Shown: positions 44,193 to 52,479 of the stretch, one piece after another
Position numbering within the stretch: position 1 is the stretch's first letter
Layout of the letters: the number at the start of each line of letters is the position of its first letter
Source: CAYMCO01 sp964388955
GTDB lineage: Bacteria > Chloroflexota > Anaerolineae > Anaerolineales > E44-bin32
Assembly (NCBI GenBank): GCA_964388955.1
Contig: CAYMCO010000015.1
Location: 44,853 to 108,852, forward strand
Direction of reading: 5' to 3'
DNA length: 64,000 bases
Made by a program: the position numbers and the translations under genes
The notes under the pieces: model-generated
The model's input: only the letters and a program-made list of their open reading frames with translations
Databases searched by the model: none
What the model was told of the DNA's origin: nothing

Positions 44193-44964
44193 CTCCATAT
44201 TCCTCCCTCATCTTGAAGCTGGATCGTGTCCAAAGCTAAGGCAGAAACCACCTAGTGCCCTGCCAAGTCAGACGTGGCATGAGCGTCCGGCCCGTCGGCG
44301 GTAGGAGAACACATGCCCCGATCGGACCGAGCGAGAAAACCCAGGGCCTGCAATGGCCATCACTTTCGCACGTGAATCTGCGAGTCATTTCTGTCCTTCA
44401 ACATTCCGCCCATTATCGTCGCCACAGAGTGGCCGTAGGGCGCACTTGGTGCGACTCCCCCCGTGTCGGAAGCACATCGAACTGATGCGGCCCTCAAGGA
44501 TCGTTCCAACCCCACTCCGGCGTGGCGCTCGTCCCAGTTGTCGAACTGGAGAACGCACGCCAATGCTTTTGTGACGCTTGACACTCCCTCCGAGTCACGA
44601 CCGTCGCCAGAATGAGTCAGAAATCGCATTGCGAAGGACTGGGCATCGATGCATGGATCAACGCTTGGCTGACAGCCCAATATTTGTGGCAGAGCCGGTG
44701 ACCGGGAAAACGCCTTGCGATGAACAGAAATGCGCTGCCGATGGTGTTGCAGTGCGTTAATTGCCCCCCAGGGTATGCACTCTATCCCTCGGTATCATGA
44801 CGGCAGAGTACTGGATACTTGAGACTTGTTCCCCTCCTTTCTCCGATCGGTCTTGAAACAACTCTTCAAATGGATCTTCCTCCTTTTGGGGCCAGCGCCT
44901 CACATCGCTCTCGGAGGACACAATCTCTACTGAACGCGCGCATCAATGACCACAGCCGCATTCT

Positions 44965-44986
44965 TAATTACATAATATTGTAATTA
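44965..44986. promoter_or_regulatory. Inverted-repeat operator at the importer promoter
   Basis: Perfect 8-base arms TAATTACA (44965-44972) and TGTAATTA (44979-44986) with a TAATAT centre. It lies just downstream of the predicted start point, so a bound regulator would block transcription. The core TTACA/TGTAA recurs at the promoter of the GntR gene, which makes that protein the likely binder. Confidence 0.7.
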
Positions 44987-44994
44987 TAATATGA

Positions 44995-45023
44995 AGGATA
45001 GAGGAGTTTGCTCGATTTGTCAA
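44995..45023 (-). promoter_or_regulatory. Promoter of the sugar importer operon
   Basis: Minus strand TTGACA (45023-45018), a 17-base spacer, TATCCT (45000-44995). The operator follows within about ten bases. The distance to the first gene (about 800 bases) is unusual and a second promoter nearer the gene cannot be excluded. Confidence 0.65.
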
Positions 45024-45375
45024 GCGAGCGCATCCATTGGGGTGTGTTCCATCTCAGGAGGCGCGGCTGCTTGAGAGTGAATGTACGGCGCTCCTCTCGA
45101 TCCACCTCGTGGTTTCACCACTCGGCGCTCGAGATGCGCCTCCCCACGATCGGGACGTGAGAAGCAGGTCGCATCTCGAGTAGCGGCGAGCGGAGCGAGG
45201 CGTGTATCGAGAGGCCTGGCCTGTGTTGTTGACAGGGTGCGGCAGGTACGAGCCTGCCGTGTCAGATCGCCTCCCAGGATGGAAGCAAATATGCCGCTTC
45301 TTTGTCACGGTCTCACTTGACTGAGGAAGGTCCCGGCAGAATGCTCCGGGATCGATCAGCAGGAATGAAGCTCCA

Positions 45376-46842
45376 TCAGGCTATGGGGAATCCGGTGATC
45401 CCGCTGATGCGCTCAGCCGCGCGGCTGAGCGCCCCCTCGACAGAGATTTCATCCGTCAGGCACGCCTCGATCATCTTCCGAAACTGCAGTGAAACCTGTT
45501 CGTATGTCGGCAGAGACGGTCGGCTTCGTGCCCTGTCGAAAAGAAACGCCGTGCGCCCCAAGAATCCATCTTCCGCGGTGCTAATGACCTCGGCAACAGC
45601 CTTATGAGCAGAGTTCTGGCCGGTCTGCAGACTGAACGGCTTCAGTATCTCAGGGACAAGCATCTGTTGCAGCAGGGCCAGGGCTTTCCTTGGGTGTCGA
45701 GACTGGCGGTAGATTCCGTACGTCATGCCGCCCACGAGCGTGGCGGGAACACCGCCCGGTCCGGCAGGCAGAGGCACGAAACCAACACGATCCAGGAAAG
45801 TTGTCATATCCCAATTGGCCGCCTCGCGCATAAGAAGACTTTCGTAGGTCCCTCCAAATGCCATGACGACTTCACCCTTGGCGAAGGCATTGAGGGCACC
45901 ATCCCATGGACTATGCACAACCTCCGGCGAGACAGTCTTTTCCGCATATACCAGATCTTTCAGAAAGGTGAGCGCAGAATAAGTGGCCCTGCTATCTATT
46001 GTCACCTCTCCTTGGCGAATTAAATCCCCACCCGCCGCCCAGATGAAAGGCAGCAATTGGTAGGTGGCCGTTTCCCCCCCGGCTTGACCGCCGACAAAAG
46101 TCAAAGGGTATGAACCCAACCCGTAACGTGCGCGCACTTCCGGCGAGCGAAAATGCCGCCCAATTGACAGCAAATCACCCCATGTTTCGGGTGGCGAAGC
46201 ACTCTCCGAAATCAGCCAATCGCGCCGATACCAAACAACAGTGGAATCAGCGCTCGTTGGAACGGCATACATCTTGTCCTGATAGCTATTGATCGCCAGT
46301 AATGAGGGATAGATGCTTCTTTTCACATCCACTACCCAGTCCGGATCCAGTTCCTCTAGGGGATAGATGTAGCGCCGATGAGCGAATTCGGCCACACGGA
46401 CCGAGTCGAGCACGGAAATATCAGGCGCTTGCCCTTGAGCGACAGCCATAGACAGGTGGTCGTGTAGATTGTAGAAAGGGGCAGCGGAGAATTCGAGCTC
46501 CAGCGCTACTTCTGGGTGCTTACGATTCAACAGACGAGCTGCCTCTTCAAGCGGCCATTGCCAGCGGGTATCCGGCACTGTGACCTGAAGGACCACATTG
46601 TCGGCTCTTGCCGGTGATATGAATGTGCCTCGGCCGGCTTTGCGAATCAAGAGGCCCTCGTTCGCCAACTCGAGAAGCGCCTGACGTACGGGAGTCCGGC
46701 TGACTTGATAGCGCTCGCAAAGCTCACTCTCGGTTGGAAGTTTGTCCCCGGGGCGGAGCTCACCTGACTCGATTTGCCCCTTGAGGAGCGTCTTCAATTG
46801 GTAGTACAGGGGGATTGGGTGAGAATGATCGATGTCGGGCAT
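45376..46842 (-). CDS. GntR-type regulator fused to a solute-binding-protein domain
   Basis: 488 residues. Residues about 1-75 are a GntR winged helix (PLYYQLKTLLKGQIESGELRPGDKLPTESELCERYQVSRTPVRQALLEL), then from about 85 to the end a MalE-like family 1 substrate-binding fold (RWQWPLEEAARLLNRKHPEVALELEFSA, PDISVLDSVRVAEF, WYRRDWLI, AGGDLIRQGEVTIDSRATYSAL, FAKGEVVMAFGGTYESL). There is no signal peptide, so the binding domain is cytoplasmic and probably senses the imported solute. GntR proteins normally carry UTRA, FCD or LacI-type sensor domains. Divergent location relative to the importer operon and the shared operator core argue that it controls that operon. Confidence 0.85.
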   Translation of the reverse strand: MPDIDHSHPIPLYYQLKTLLKGQIESGELRPGDKLPTESELCERYQVSRTPVRQALLELANEGLLIRKAGRGTFISPARADNVVLQVTVPDTRWQWPLEEAARLLNRKHPEVALELEFSAAPFYNLHDHLSMAVAQGQAPDISVLDSVRVAEFAHRRYIYPLEELDPDWVVDVKRSIYPSLLAINSYQDKMYAVPTSADSTVVWYRRDWLISESASPPETWGDLLSIGRHFRSPEVRARYGLGSYPLTFVGGQAGGETATYQLLPFIWAAGGDLIRQGEVTIDSRATYSALTFLKDLVYAEKTVSPEVVHSPWDGALNAFAKGEVVMAFGGTYESLLMREAANWDMTTFLDRVGFVPLPAGPGGVPATLVGGMTYGIYRQSRHPRKALALLQQMLVPEILKPFSLQTGQNSAHKAVAEVISTAEDGFLGRTAFLFDRARSRPSLPTYEQVSLQFRKMIEACLTDEISVEGALSRAAERISGITGFPIA

Positions 46843-46880
46843 GGACGCCTCTCTTCGGGCCCACCAAACACAAGCTTTGG

Positions 46881-46910
46881 CATATTATCATTACATTGTA
46901 ACAAAATATG
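46881..46910. promoter_or_regulatory. Operator at the GntR-SBP gene promoter
   Basis: Nested inverted repeats: a perfect TTACA/TGTAA around one T at 46891-46901, within outer arms CATATT (46881-46886) and AATATG (46905-46910). It lies about 50 bases above the ATG at 46842. The core matches half-sites of the operator at 44965-44986, supporting autoregulation. Confidence 0.65.
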
Positions 46911-47056
46911 GCAGGGGTCAGGGACTATTCACATGGGTCCGTTGGGGATCTCCTCCCCCTTTTGGCGATGCGCGAGGATGTCTGTTCCCGCCGTCGAGAT
47001 GCGCACCCGATTGCGAAGAAAACAGTCACACGCCATGTCCCTGGCAATGGCAGGGC

Positions 47057-47479
47057 TCAGAGGAGAGACCCCCACAATAATATCGGCGCCGAGAAAATGG
47101 CACCGAGCGCGGCCGGTCGGACTCCAAAGCGCTCGCTGAGCCAGAGGACCATCAGGCTCTGCATGATGAATCCCCCTAGAAAGGCATCCAGGCTGAAGGT
47201 GGCTTCGGGGCGGAGGACGGCATTCCGCGAGTCTCCCTGACCGAGGAAGCGGTCCAGTCTGGGATGCTTCCCTAGGACACTTCGGCGAGGCGGTGCCGGC
47301 TCAATCCGATGCGAGAGGCGGGTGAACAGGGCAAGAAGCCGGATTCCGATCAATCCGGGGCCGACGATCACCGGCCGACAGCTCGAGAGCGGCGAACGTC
47401 CGAACCGAAGGAAGCCATAGGCAAGAAGGCTCGGGATCCGGCCGCCGAACACGATCCGTCGGTCCGGCGCGAGGCCCAA
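47057..47479 (-). pseudogene. Remnant of an MFS transporter
   Basis: The frame ends RRSVLGKHPRLDRFLGQGDSRNAV... then FSLDAFLGGFIMQSLMVLWLSERFGVRPAALGAIFSAPILLWGSLL. The FSLDAF.GGF..QSL...WL..RFGV segment is typical of an MFS efflux family (helix 7-8). The N-terminal half is scrambled (RLDRFLGQGDSRNAVLRPEAT interrupts the expected helix) and the other helices are missing. No start signal. Probably a decayed gene. Confidence 0.55.
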
Positions 47480-47618
47480 TACTGTGCCGATCGGGCCGTA
47501 TCATATTCACGACACGGGGAGAACAGACGGATCGGCCGGAGCCGTAAGGAGAGCCATCTTCCTTCGGGCCGAAATGCCGGAACAGCAGTTACAATGTACG
47601 GATCGAAGCTGATGGCAC

Positions 47619-49115
47619 TTGCGTCTTGACCAGTGGTTAGGATGTGTCGGTTTGGCCCGCAAGAAACACACTGGATCGCTTTTGATAGTCCTCACGATCT
47701 TGGCTGCCGGTTGCGCGGCCGCCATGGGGGGCGGCACGGGTACGCCGCAATCCGCAAGGCTCCCTTCGGCGGAAGCGGGCGCATTCGTCCCCGCCGCCAC
47801 GCCGACGGCTTTGCCCCCGACCGATGACGCGGGTGCCGCCCGAAGGTCTCAAGAGCTCACACAGACGGCCGCCCCGACGGCGACCATACCCATTACCGCC
47901 ACGCCCACAGAGGTCATCTTTCAGGTGGGTCGTGACATCACCATCGAGTACCTGCGGGACCTGGAGATCAGCGGCAGTGAGATCACCTTCGAGGAGGAAC
48001 TCGCCCCCGGATACAATTTCCACCGGCGCCTCGTCAGCTACGTCTCTGACGGCAACAAGATCTGCGGGCTGCTGACGATCCCCTTCGCCGAGCCCCCGCA
48101 AACCGGGTACAAGGCCATCGTTTTCAACCATGGCTATATTCCTCCCACGGAATACCGGACCACAGAGCGTTACAACGCCTACGTCAATTATCTGGCGGCA
48201 AGCGGATTTGTGGTCTTCAAGATCGATTACCGGGGGCATGGGGAGTCGGAGGGAGAACCCTCCGGCTCCTACTTCTCGCCCGGGTACACCATCGACTCCA
48301 TCGCCGCGTTCAAGAGTCTGCAGATGCTGGATTTCATCGATCCCGAGGGGATCGGCATGTGGGGCCACAGCATGGCGGGCAACGTGACATTACGGGCGAT
48401 GCTGGTCGAGCCGGGAATCAAGGCCGGGGTGATCTGGGCGGGAGCGGTCTACAGCTACGACGATTTCGCCGAATACGGGATCAACGACAACACCTACCGA
48501 CCGCCGGCGACCCCGGAAGGCTCAGAGCGCCCGAGAAGATCGCGGGAGCTCTTTGACACATACGGCCGCCCCGACACCCGGGTGGACTACTGGAAGGCTG
48601 TGTCTCTGACGGAGAATATTGAGCTCCTTCAGCGCCCACTGCAGATCCACCACGCCGAGGATGACCCGGTGGTGAATATCGGCTACTCAATCGGCCTGGC
48701 GACGGCGCTGCAGGAACACGGCAAGGAATACGAGTTCTACACCTACGAAGGAGGCGGGCACAACCTGGTCTCCCCCTATTTCGACCAGGCCATGCGGCGC
48801 ACGGTGGAGTTCTTTCGAGATAACTTGTCCTTGCCTCGTGACGGGGGATTGGGGGAAACTGCGCCCGAATTGCGGATGCCGGCCTCTTCCGTGGAACCGA
48901 TTTCCCTTGGCATCCATACCGGCTGCGTGCTTCAGCAACTACCCGACCAAAGTCAGGTCACTGCCAACTCGCGTTCGGCAGCCGCGAGGATCTCATTCAA
49001 TTCACGCTCCACATCCGACCCCATGGGCTCCCTTTCGTGCTCCGAGAGGATCTTCCGCACCCTGGCGATCGCCATTCCTGCCTCGCTCTCACCGCGCGCC
49101 AACCATGCCTCATAG
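47619..49115 (+). CDS. Exported alpha/beta hydrolase (prolyl-oligopeptidase-like), lipoprotein
   Basis: 498 residues from a TTG at 47619; a TTG at 47652 is another possible start with TTAGGA nearer. Lipobox-like LTILAAGCAA, then a Ser/Thr/Pro linker, then an alpha/beta-hydrolase. Triad: Ser251 in GMWGHSMAGN, Asp348 or Asp349 in HHAEDDPVVN, His381 in GGGHNLV. Oxyanion/HG region FNHGYIPPTEY. Acts outside the cell, probably on an ester or peptide. Odd: after the fold ends (about residue 410) the frame continues for about 90 residues antisense to the MttB-family gene (overlap 48953-49115), which looks like run-through past a lost stop. Confidence 0.8.
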   Translation: MRLDQWLGCVGLARKKHTGSLLIVLTILAAGCAAAMGGGTGTPQSARLPSAEAGAFVPAATPTALPPTDDAGAARRSQELTQTAAPTATIPITATPTEVIFQVGRDITIEYLRDLEISGSEITFEEELAPGYNFHRRLVSYVSDGNKICGLLTIPFAEPPQTGYKAIVFNHGYIPPTEYRTTERYNAYVNYLAASGFVVFKIDYRGHGESEGEPSGSYFSPGYTIDSIAAFKSLQMLDFIDPEGIGMWGHSMAGNVTLRAMLVEPGIKAGVIWAGAVYSYDDFAEYGINDNTYRPPATPEGSERPRRSRELFDTYGRPDTRVDYWKAVSLTENIELLQRPLQIHHAEDDPVVNIGYSIGLATALQEHGKEYEFYTYEGGGHNLVSPYFDQAMRRTVEFFRDNLSLPRDGGLGETAPELRMPASSVEPISLGIHTGCVLQQLPDQSQVTANSRSAAARISFNSRSTSDPMGSLSCSERIFRTLAIAIPASLSPRANHAS

Positions 49116-50395
49116 CTCTCCCTGGGGAACAGGTCCGGAAGGAGGTGCTCATCCCGAAAGTATTTCTTCGTAGAAGGGTGGCCAAGATAATCTCCTCTGA
49201 AGTCCATATCCTTGATCGCCTGCATGAGGAAGTGCTCCTCATCGAGGGCCAAGCCTTCAAGGAGCCGCCTGACCTGCCTCATCACCTCGGCCCCCAGCAC
49301 GATGTAAGGAAGATCCACCAGATTAGCGCCATCCAGATCCGCGACTCCCCACATCGAATCCGGGCCGGCGAGGGCGACCGGGAGGCAGGACAGCATAGCA
49401 TCCAATCCGGATTGGAAGTTGATTTCCTTCGCGTTATCTGAGCCGACCGCGCCGCTGATCGAGGGAAGTCCGTAGTAGTTGGCCATCTCTACATGCGCCA
49501 GGCTCATCAGCACCGCCTCCGGGCCGCCAGCAAAACGCCCGCTGCGCATGTCAATCGTGCCGGGCCCAGCACCCCACAGGATCGGCCATCCCGGCTCCAC
49601 CGACTGATACAGCACCAGGCTGCCCAGCATATTGGCGGTCATCTGCACCAACGTCCCAACCAGCGTCACCGGGGCGGTGCTGCCGGAGAGGGGCATGAAG
49701 TATAGCAGGATGGGCACCCGCAAATCGCTCAACTCCAGTGTGACATCCACCAAGTTCCCATCCTTCTGGAGGGGAGATACATCATTGATCACATGGCTCA
49801 AGACCGGCCGGTCGCGCAATCTCCTCCGATCCCCCAGGACGGCATCCACCATATGCATGTAGTATGGCAGCGTCTGCAGGCTGCCGAATCCCCCCACGAT
49901 ATGCTTGCCGGTATGCTGAAAAGCGACCTTGGCGGCATGCAGCCTTCGCATGGCCGGAGGGACATCGTTGGCCACGACCATCGGGCAAAATTCATCAATC
50001 TGATCGAGCGCATCGCACAGGATTGCACACTGAATCAGATCGGCCAATGTTGATGCTCTCCGCCTGCGCGTATCGAGATCTTTGAAGAACACGCTTTGTG
50101 CCGAGCTGATGGCATGTACCTTCCCAGAACCGTATTGGATATCGTGCTCTGGATCGCGCCCCGCCAATTGGACGTCCCTCGGGGCGCTGCGAATGGCCTT
50201 CTCCACCAGATCGGCGGGGATCCGCGCCCAGCGACCTTCCAGATCAACAGTGCACCCCGCATCTGAAAGGATGGCGAGCGCTCTCGGAGAATTGAACTTG
50301 ATCCCGATATCATGGAGGATCGCCAAGGCGTTCTGGTGGATCGAATCTCTGTCTGATTGAGAGAGCAGCCGGATGATGGGAACCATGGCCGTCAT
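48953..50395 (-). CDS. MttB-family (trimethylamine methyltransferase-like) protein
   Basis: 480 residues from the ATG at 50395; its binding site GGAGG is 13 bases away, longer than ideal. N-terminal DRDSIHQNALAILHDIGIKFNSPRALAIL is the family signature, followed by VGGFGSLQTLPYYMHM, TAPVTLVGTLVQMTANMLGSLVL, LWGAGPGTIDMRSGRFAGGPEAVLM and a TIM-barrel pattern. There is no in-frame amber codon, so it is a non-pyrrolysine member; such proteins demethylate glycine betaine, proline betaine, carnitine and the like onto a corrinoid protein. No corrinoid protein is within the window. Confidence 0.93.
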   Translation of the reverse strand: MTAMVPIIRLLSQSDRDSIHQNALAILHDIGIKFNSPRALAILSDAGCTVDLEGRWARIPADLVEKAIRSAPRDVQLAGRDPEHDIQYGSGKVHAISSAQSVFFKDLDTRRRRASTLADLIQCAILCDALDQIDEFCPMVVANDVPPAMRRLHAAKVAFQHTGKHIVGGFGSLQTLPYYMHMVDAVLGDRRRLRDRPVLSHVINDVSPLQKDGNLVDVTLELSDLRVPILLYFMPLSGSTAPVTLVGTLVQMTANMLGSLVLYQSVEPGWPILWGAGPGTIDMRSGRFAGGPEAVLMSLAHVEMANYYGLPSISGAVGSDNAKEINFQSGLDAMLSCLPVALAGPDSMWGVADLDGANLVDLPYIVLGAEVMRQVRRLLEGLALDEEHFLMQAIKDMDFRGDYLGHPSTKKYFRDEHLLPDLFPRESYEAWLARGESEAGMAIARVRKILSEHEREPMGSDVERELNEILAAAERELAVT

Positions 50396-50528
50396 GACAG
50401 CTTCAGTGCCTCCTTTGCAGTTCGATGATCGATGCTGAAGCATTCATTGTCCGGTCAGTCTGTGATCACCCATCATGGGCCTTCCCCAAGGTGGCCTCCT
50501 TCGGACGAAGCCTCACCCCGATGTCATT

Positions 50529-51545
50529 TCAGGAAGGCTCACGTATCAGCGGCAGGGTAGAGCAATGAATGCCTCCGCCGGCCTTATGGATCTCTCCATA
50601 CGGGATCAGAATGGGCTCTATGCCGCGCTTGGATAGCATCTCCGCTGTCCGCAGGGCGTGATCACTCAGGATTACCCGGCCCGGGCGGGTAGCGATGCAG
50701 TTCACCGCGAACGGCCCCTCATCAGGATCTACATCGATCGTCTGGATCCCCATGCTCTCCAGCTTTTCGATGAATGGCCGTGAAAGCCACTCATAGTTGA
50801 TTAGCGCCTTTTCCCGGTCGACCATGACGAATACGCCGTCGATATGGTACATGGAACCTGGCAGATCGATGACTATCAACTCCATGCCCATACCGGCGAG
50901 CACATGCTCAACCTGCCGGGCGCCCTCCAAGTTGATCCGATGACTCAACCCCAGGACCGCTATCCGGCGATTGATGATCGCAAAACTGCCGCCCTCGACC
51001 AACCCCCTGCCGCGGATTGTGTGCAGTATTGGCATGCCAAGCCCTGCCAACGTCTGGCTCATGCCTCGCTCTTCCCCCCTGCGATACATCGGGCCCATGC
51101 GGCAAACGATGGATCCGCCGGGCACAACGAGGGCGACGTCACGCGTGAACATGGAGCGAGAAAGCTCGGAAGGTCGTTGCCCCATGAAGGCTACTTCCAC
51201 ACCTTCCTTCCGCAGCGCATCCACCAAGCCAGCATGCTCCTCCCGTGCCTTCTCGAAATCGGGGCGCTCCTGGCCCATCCAGTACCAGCGGCCTTGCGGA
51301 TCCATCCAGGATCCAGCCTCTTCGACCCAGACTCCCCCTTCTCGCATCTGCTCCCACTCATCGCCAGGGGGGGCCACAAGCACCATCCTGAGTCGCCCCA
51401 CGTCATCTTCAACACCCCATCGCCGGCCCCAAACTCGAGCCTGCTCATCTGCATCCTCAAATGGTGGATCAGGATGAGCCTCGAGCATACGGTGGACGAG
51501 CAGCTTTCTTTGGAGTGAATCGGGCCCGCTTGTTTGCTTTGGCAT
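50529..51545 (-). CDS. Amidinotransferase/DDAH-fold guanidino hydrolase
   Basis: 338 residues from the ATG at 51545 behind GGGGAGGAAAT. Guanidino-modifying-enzyme fold: N-terminal LVAPPGDEWEQM, MFTRDVALVVPGGSIVCRMG (the DxD-type substrate-binding loop), GRGLVEGGSFAI, the MYHIDGVFVM His-Asp, and the catalytic Cys328 in GGGIHCSTLPL near the C terminus. This family includes arginine deiminases, dimethylarginine hydrolases and amidinotransferases; which one cannot be decided. Immediately downstream of the poly-Cys ferredoxin gene and upstream of the MttB-like gene on the same strand, so it is part of the catabolic cluster. Confidence 0.88.
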   Translation of the reverse strand: MPKQTSGPDSLQRKLLVHRMLEAHPDPPFEDADEQARVWGRRWGVEDDVGRLRMVLVAPPGDEWEQMREGGVWVEEAGSWMDPQGRWYWMGQERPDFEKAREEHAGLVDALRKEGVEVAFMGQRPSELSRSMFTRDVALVVPGGSIVCRMGPMYRRGEERGMSQTLAGLGMPILHTIRGRGLVEGGSFAIINRRIAVLGLSHRINLEGARQVEHVLAGMGMELIVIDLPGSMYHIDGVFVMVDREKALINYEWLSRPFIEKLESMGIQTIDVDPDEGPFAVNCIATRPGRVILSDHALRTAEMLSKRGIEPILIPYGEIHKAGGGIHCSTLPLIREPS

Positions 51546-51620
51546 ATTTCCTCCCCAGGCCCAAGGCAACGGAGCGCATGAAGCCCAAAGCCTGCGCTCA
51601 ATGCATCCAATGGGTTCGTG

Positions 51621-52457
51621 TCAGATCTGTGTCCGATCCGCGATCAACTCAAGCAAATCCTCTGCAAGATCGCTTTCCTGATCAATGCAGAAGGAGATCG
51701 CTCCGGCCGTGCAGGCTTCCGCGCATTTTCCGCAGCCGACGCACTTCTCACCGATCTGAACCTTCTCCTTTCCGATGTTTATCACATCCGCCCTGAAGCA
51801 CACGGCCATACATTCCTCGCACAGTGTGCAATCATCGCTCACCTCCACTTTCAAACCGGGAAGGCGATGCACATTCTCCCAGAATACTTCCGGGCCGAGA
51901 CGGAGGCCCATGCGGATGTCGCAGCAACAGTCACAACAGAAGCAGATTGCCAGCATGCGGCGGTATTCAATGCCGAAGAGCTGGGCATCCGATTCGGCGT
52001 GCACGATGAGGGGCACCAATCCGCTGGAGACCGCCCTTTGAGCATGCCCCAATGCCTCGGCCACCGACACGCTCTCGCCAAACTCAGGACGGATATCCCT
52101 CGCCGCTGGTCCCATGATGAGACAACCGATGTCACGTGGGTATTGGATACAACCATAGCCATCTCGGCATGGGCAGCGGTTCATGCGATGAATGTAGCAC
52201 GCCTTCTCCAGAATTGGCTTGAGGACGTCAAAAGGAATTGCGGAACTCCGCCCCCGCTCAATGGCCTCACCGACCGGCACCATCCAGTTGGAATCCGCCG
52301 CCTTGTCGAAACCCCTTTTGATCAGCAGCTTTCCCACGAGGGGTATTCTGGAAAGCCGCCCTGCTTTCCTCCACCTGGCCTTGAGGCCGGAATAGGTGGC
52401 CATGATCTCGTCCCACGAGGGTTTCGCCCCCGGTTGCCCCTTCTCTGCTCCAGACAT
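51621..52457 (-). CDS. Poly-cysteine dicluster ferredoxin-like protein, paralogue A
   Basis: 278 residues from the ATG at 52457 with GGGGAGGTCTGG upstream. Four cysteine regions: C87, C95, C97, C103, C112 (NRCPCRDGYGC ... GCLIMG); the hyper-cysteine motif CFCCDCCCDIR at 172-182; a ferredoxin motif CTLCEECMAVC at 210-220; and CVGCGKCAEAC at 239-249. The last two are [4Fe-4S] sites. The first two have no name known to me, and could bind a further cluster. No helix or signal, so cytoplasmic. It is the most diverged of the three paralogues. Between the DDAH-like and paralogue B genes. Probable electron carrier. Confidence 0.85.
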   Translation of the reverse strand: MSGAEKGQPGAKPSWDEIMATYSGLKARWRKAGRLSRIPLVGKLLIKRGFDKAADSNWMVPVGEAIERGRSSAIPFDVLKPILEKACYIHRMNRCPCRDGYGCIQYPRDIGCLIMGPAARDIRPEFGESVSVAEALGHAQRAVSSGLVPLIVHAESDAQLFGIEYRRMLAICFCCDCCCDIRMGLRLGPEVFWENVHRLPGLKVEVSDDCTLCEECMAVCFRADVINIGKEKVQIGEKCVGCGKCAEACTAGAISFCIDQESDLAEDLLELIADRTQI

Positions 52458-52479
52458 CCAGACCTCCCCTCCACTCACC

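Larger units (their letters stand above)
44193..45375. other. Long leader / intergenic region with GntR-type operator
   Basis: About 1.2 kb without a recognisable gene. It holds the importer promoter at 44995-45023 and the operator 44965-44986. From the predicted start near 44988 to the binding-protein ATG is roughly 790 bases. The strand has several short frames, the longest on the minus strand at 44360-44680, none protein-like enough to accept. Inverted repeats CCTCTCGAT (about 45094) and ATCGAGAGG (about 45206) flank a GC-rich block. Confidence 0.45.

Noticed and set aside
44360..44680. Minus-strand frame of 106 codons in the importer leader
   Set aside because: No binding site at the start, mixed composition and no family signature; within the leader it is most likely chance.
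45054..45308. Possible insertion-sequence end in the GntR-importer interval (inverted repeats near 45094 and 45206)
   Set aside because: No transposase or target-site duplication is visible; the repeats are short and GC-rich.
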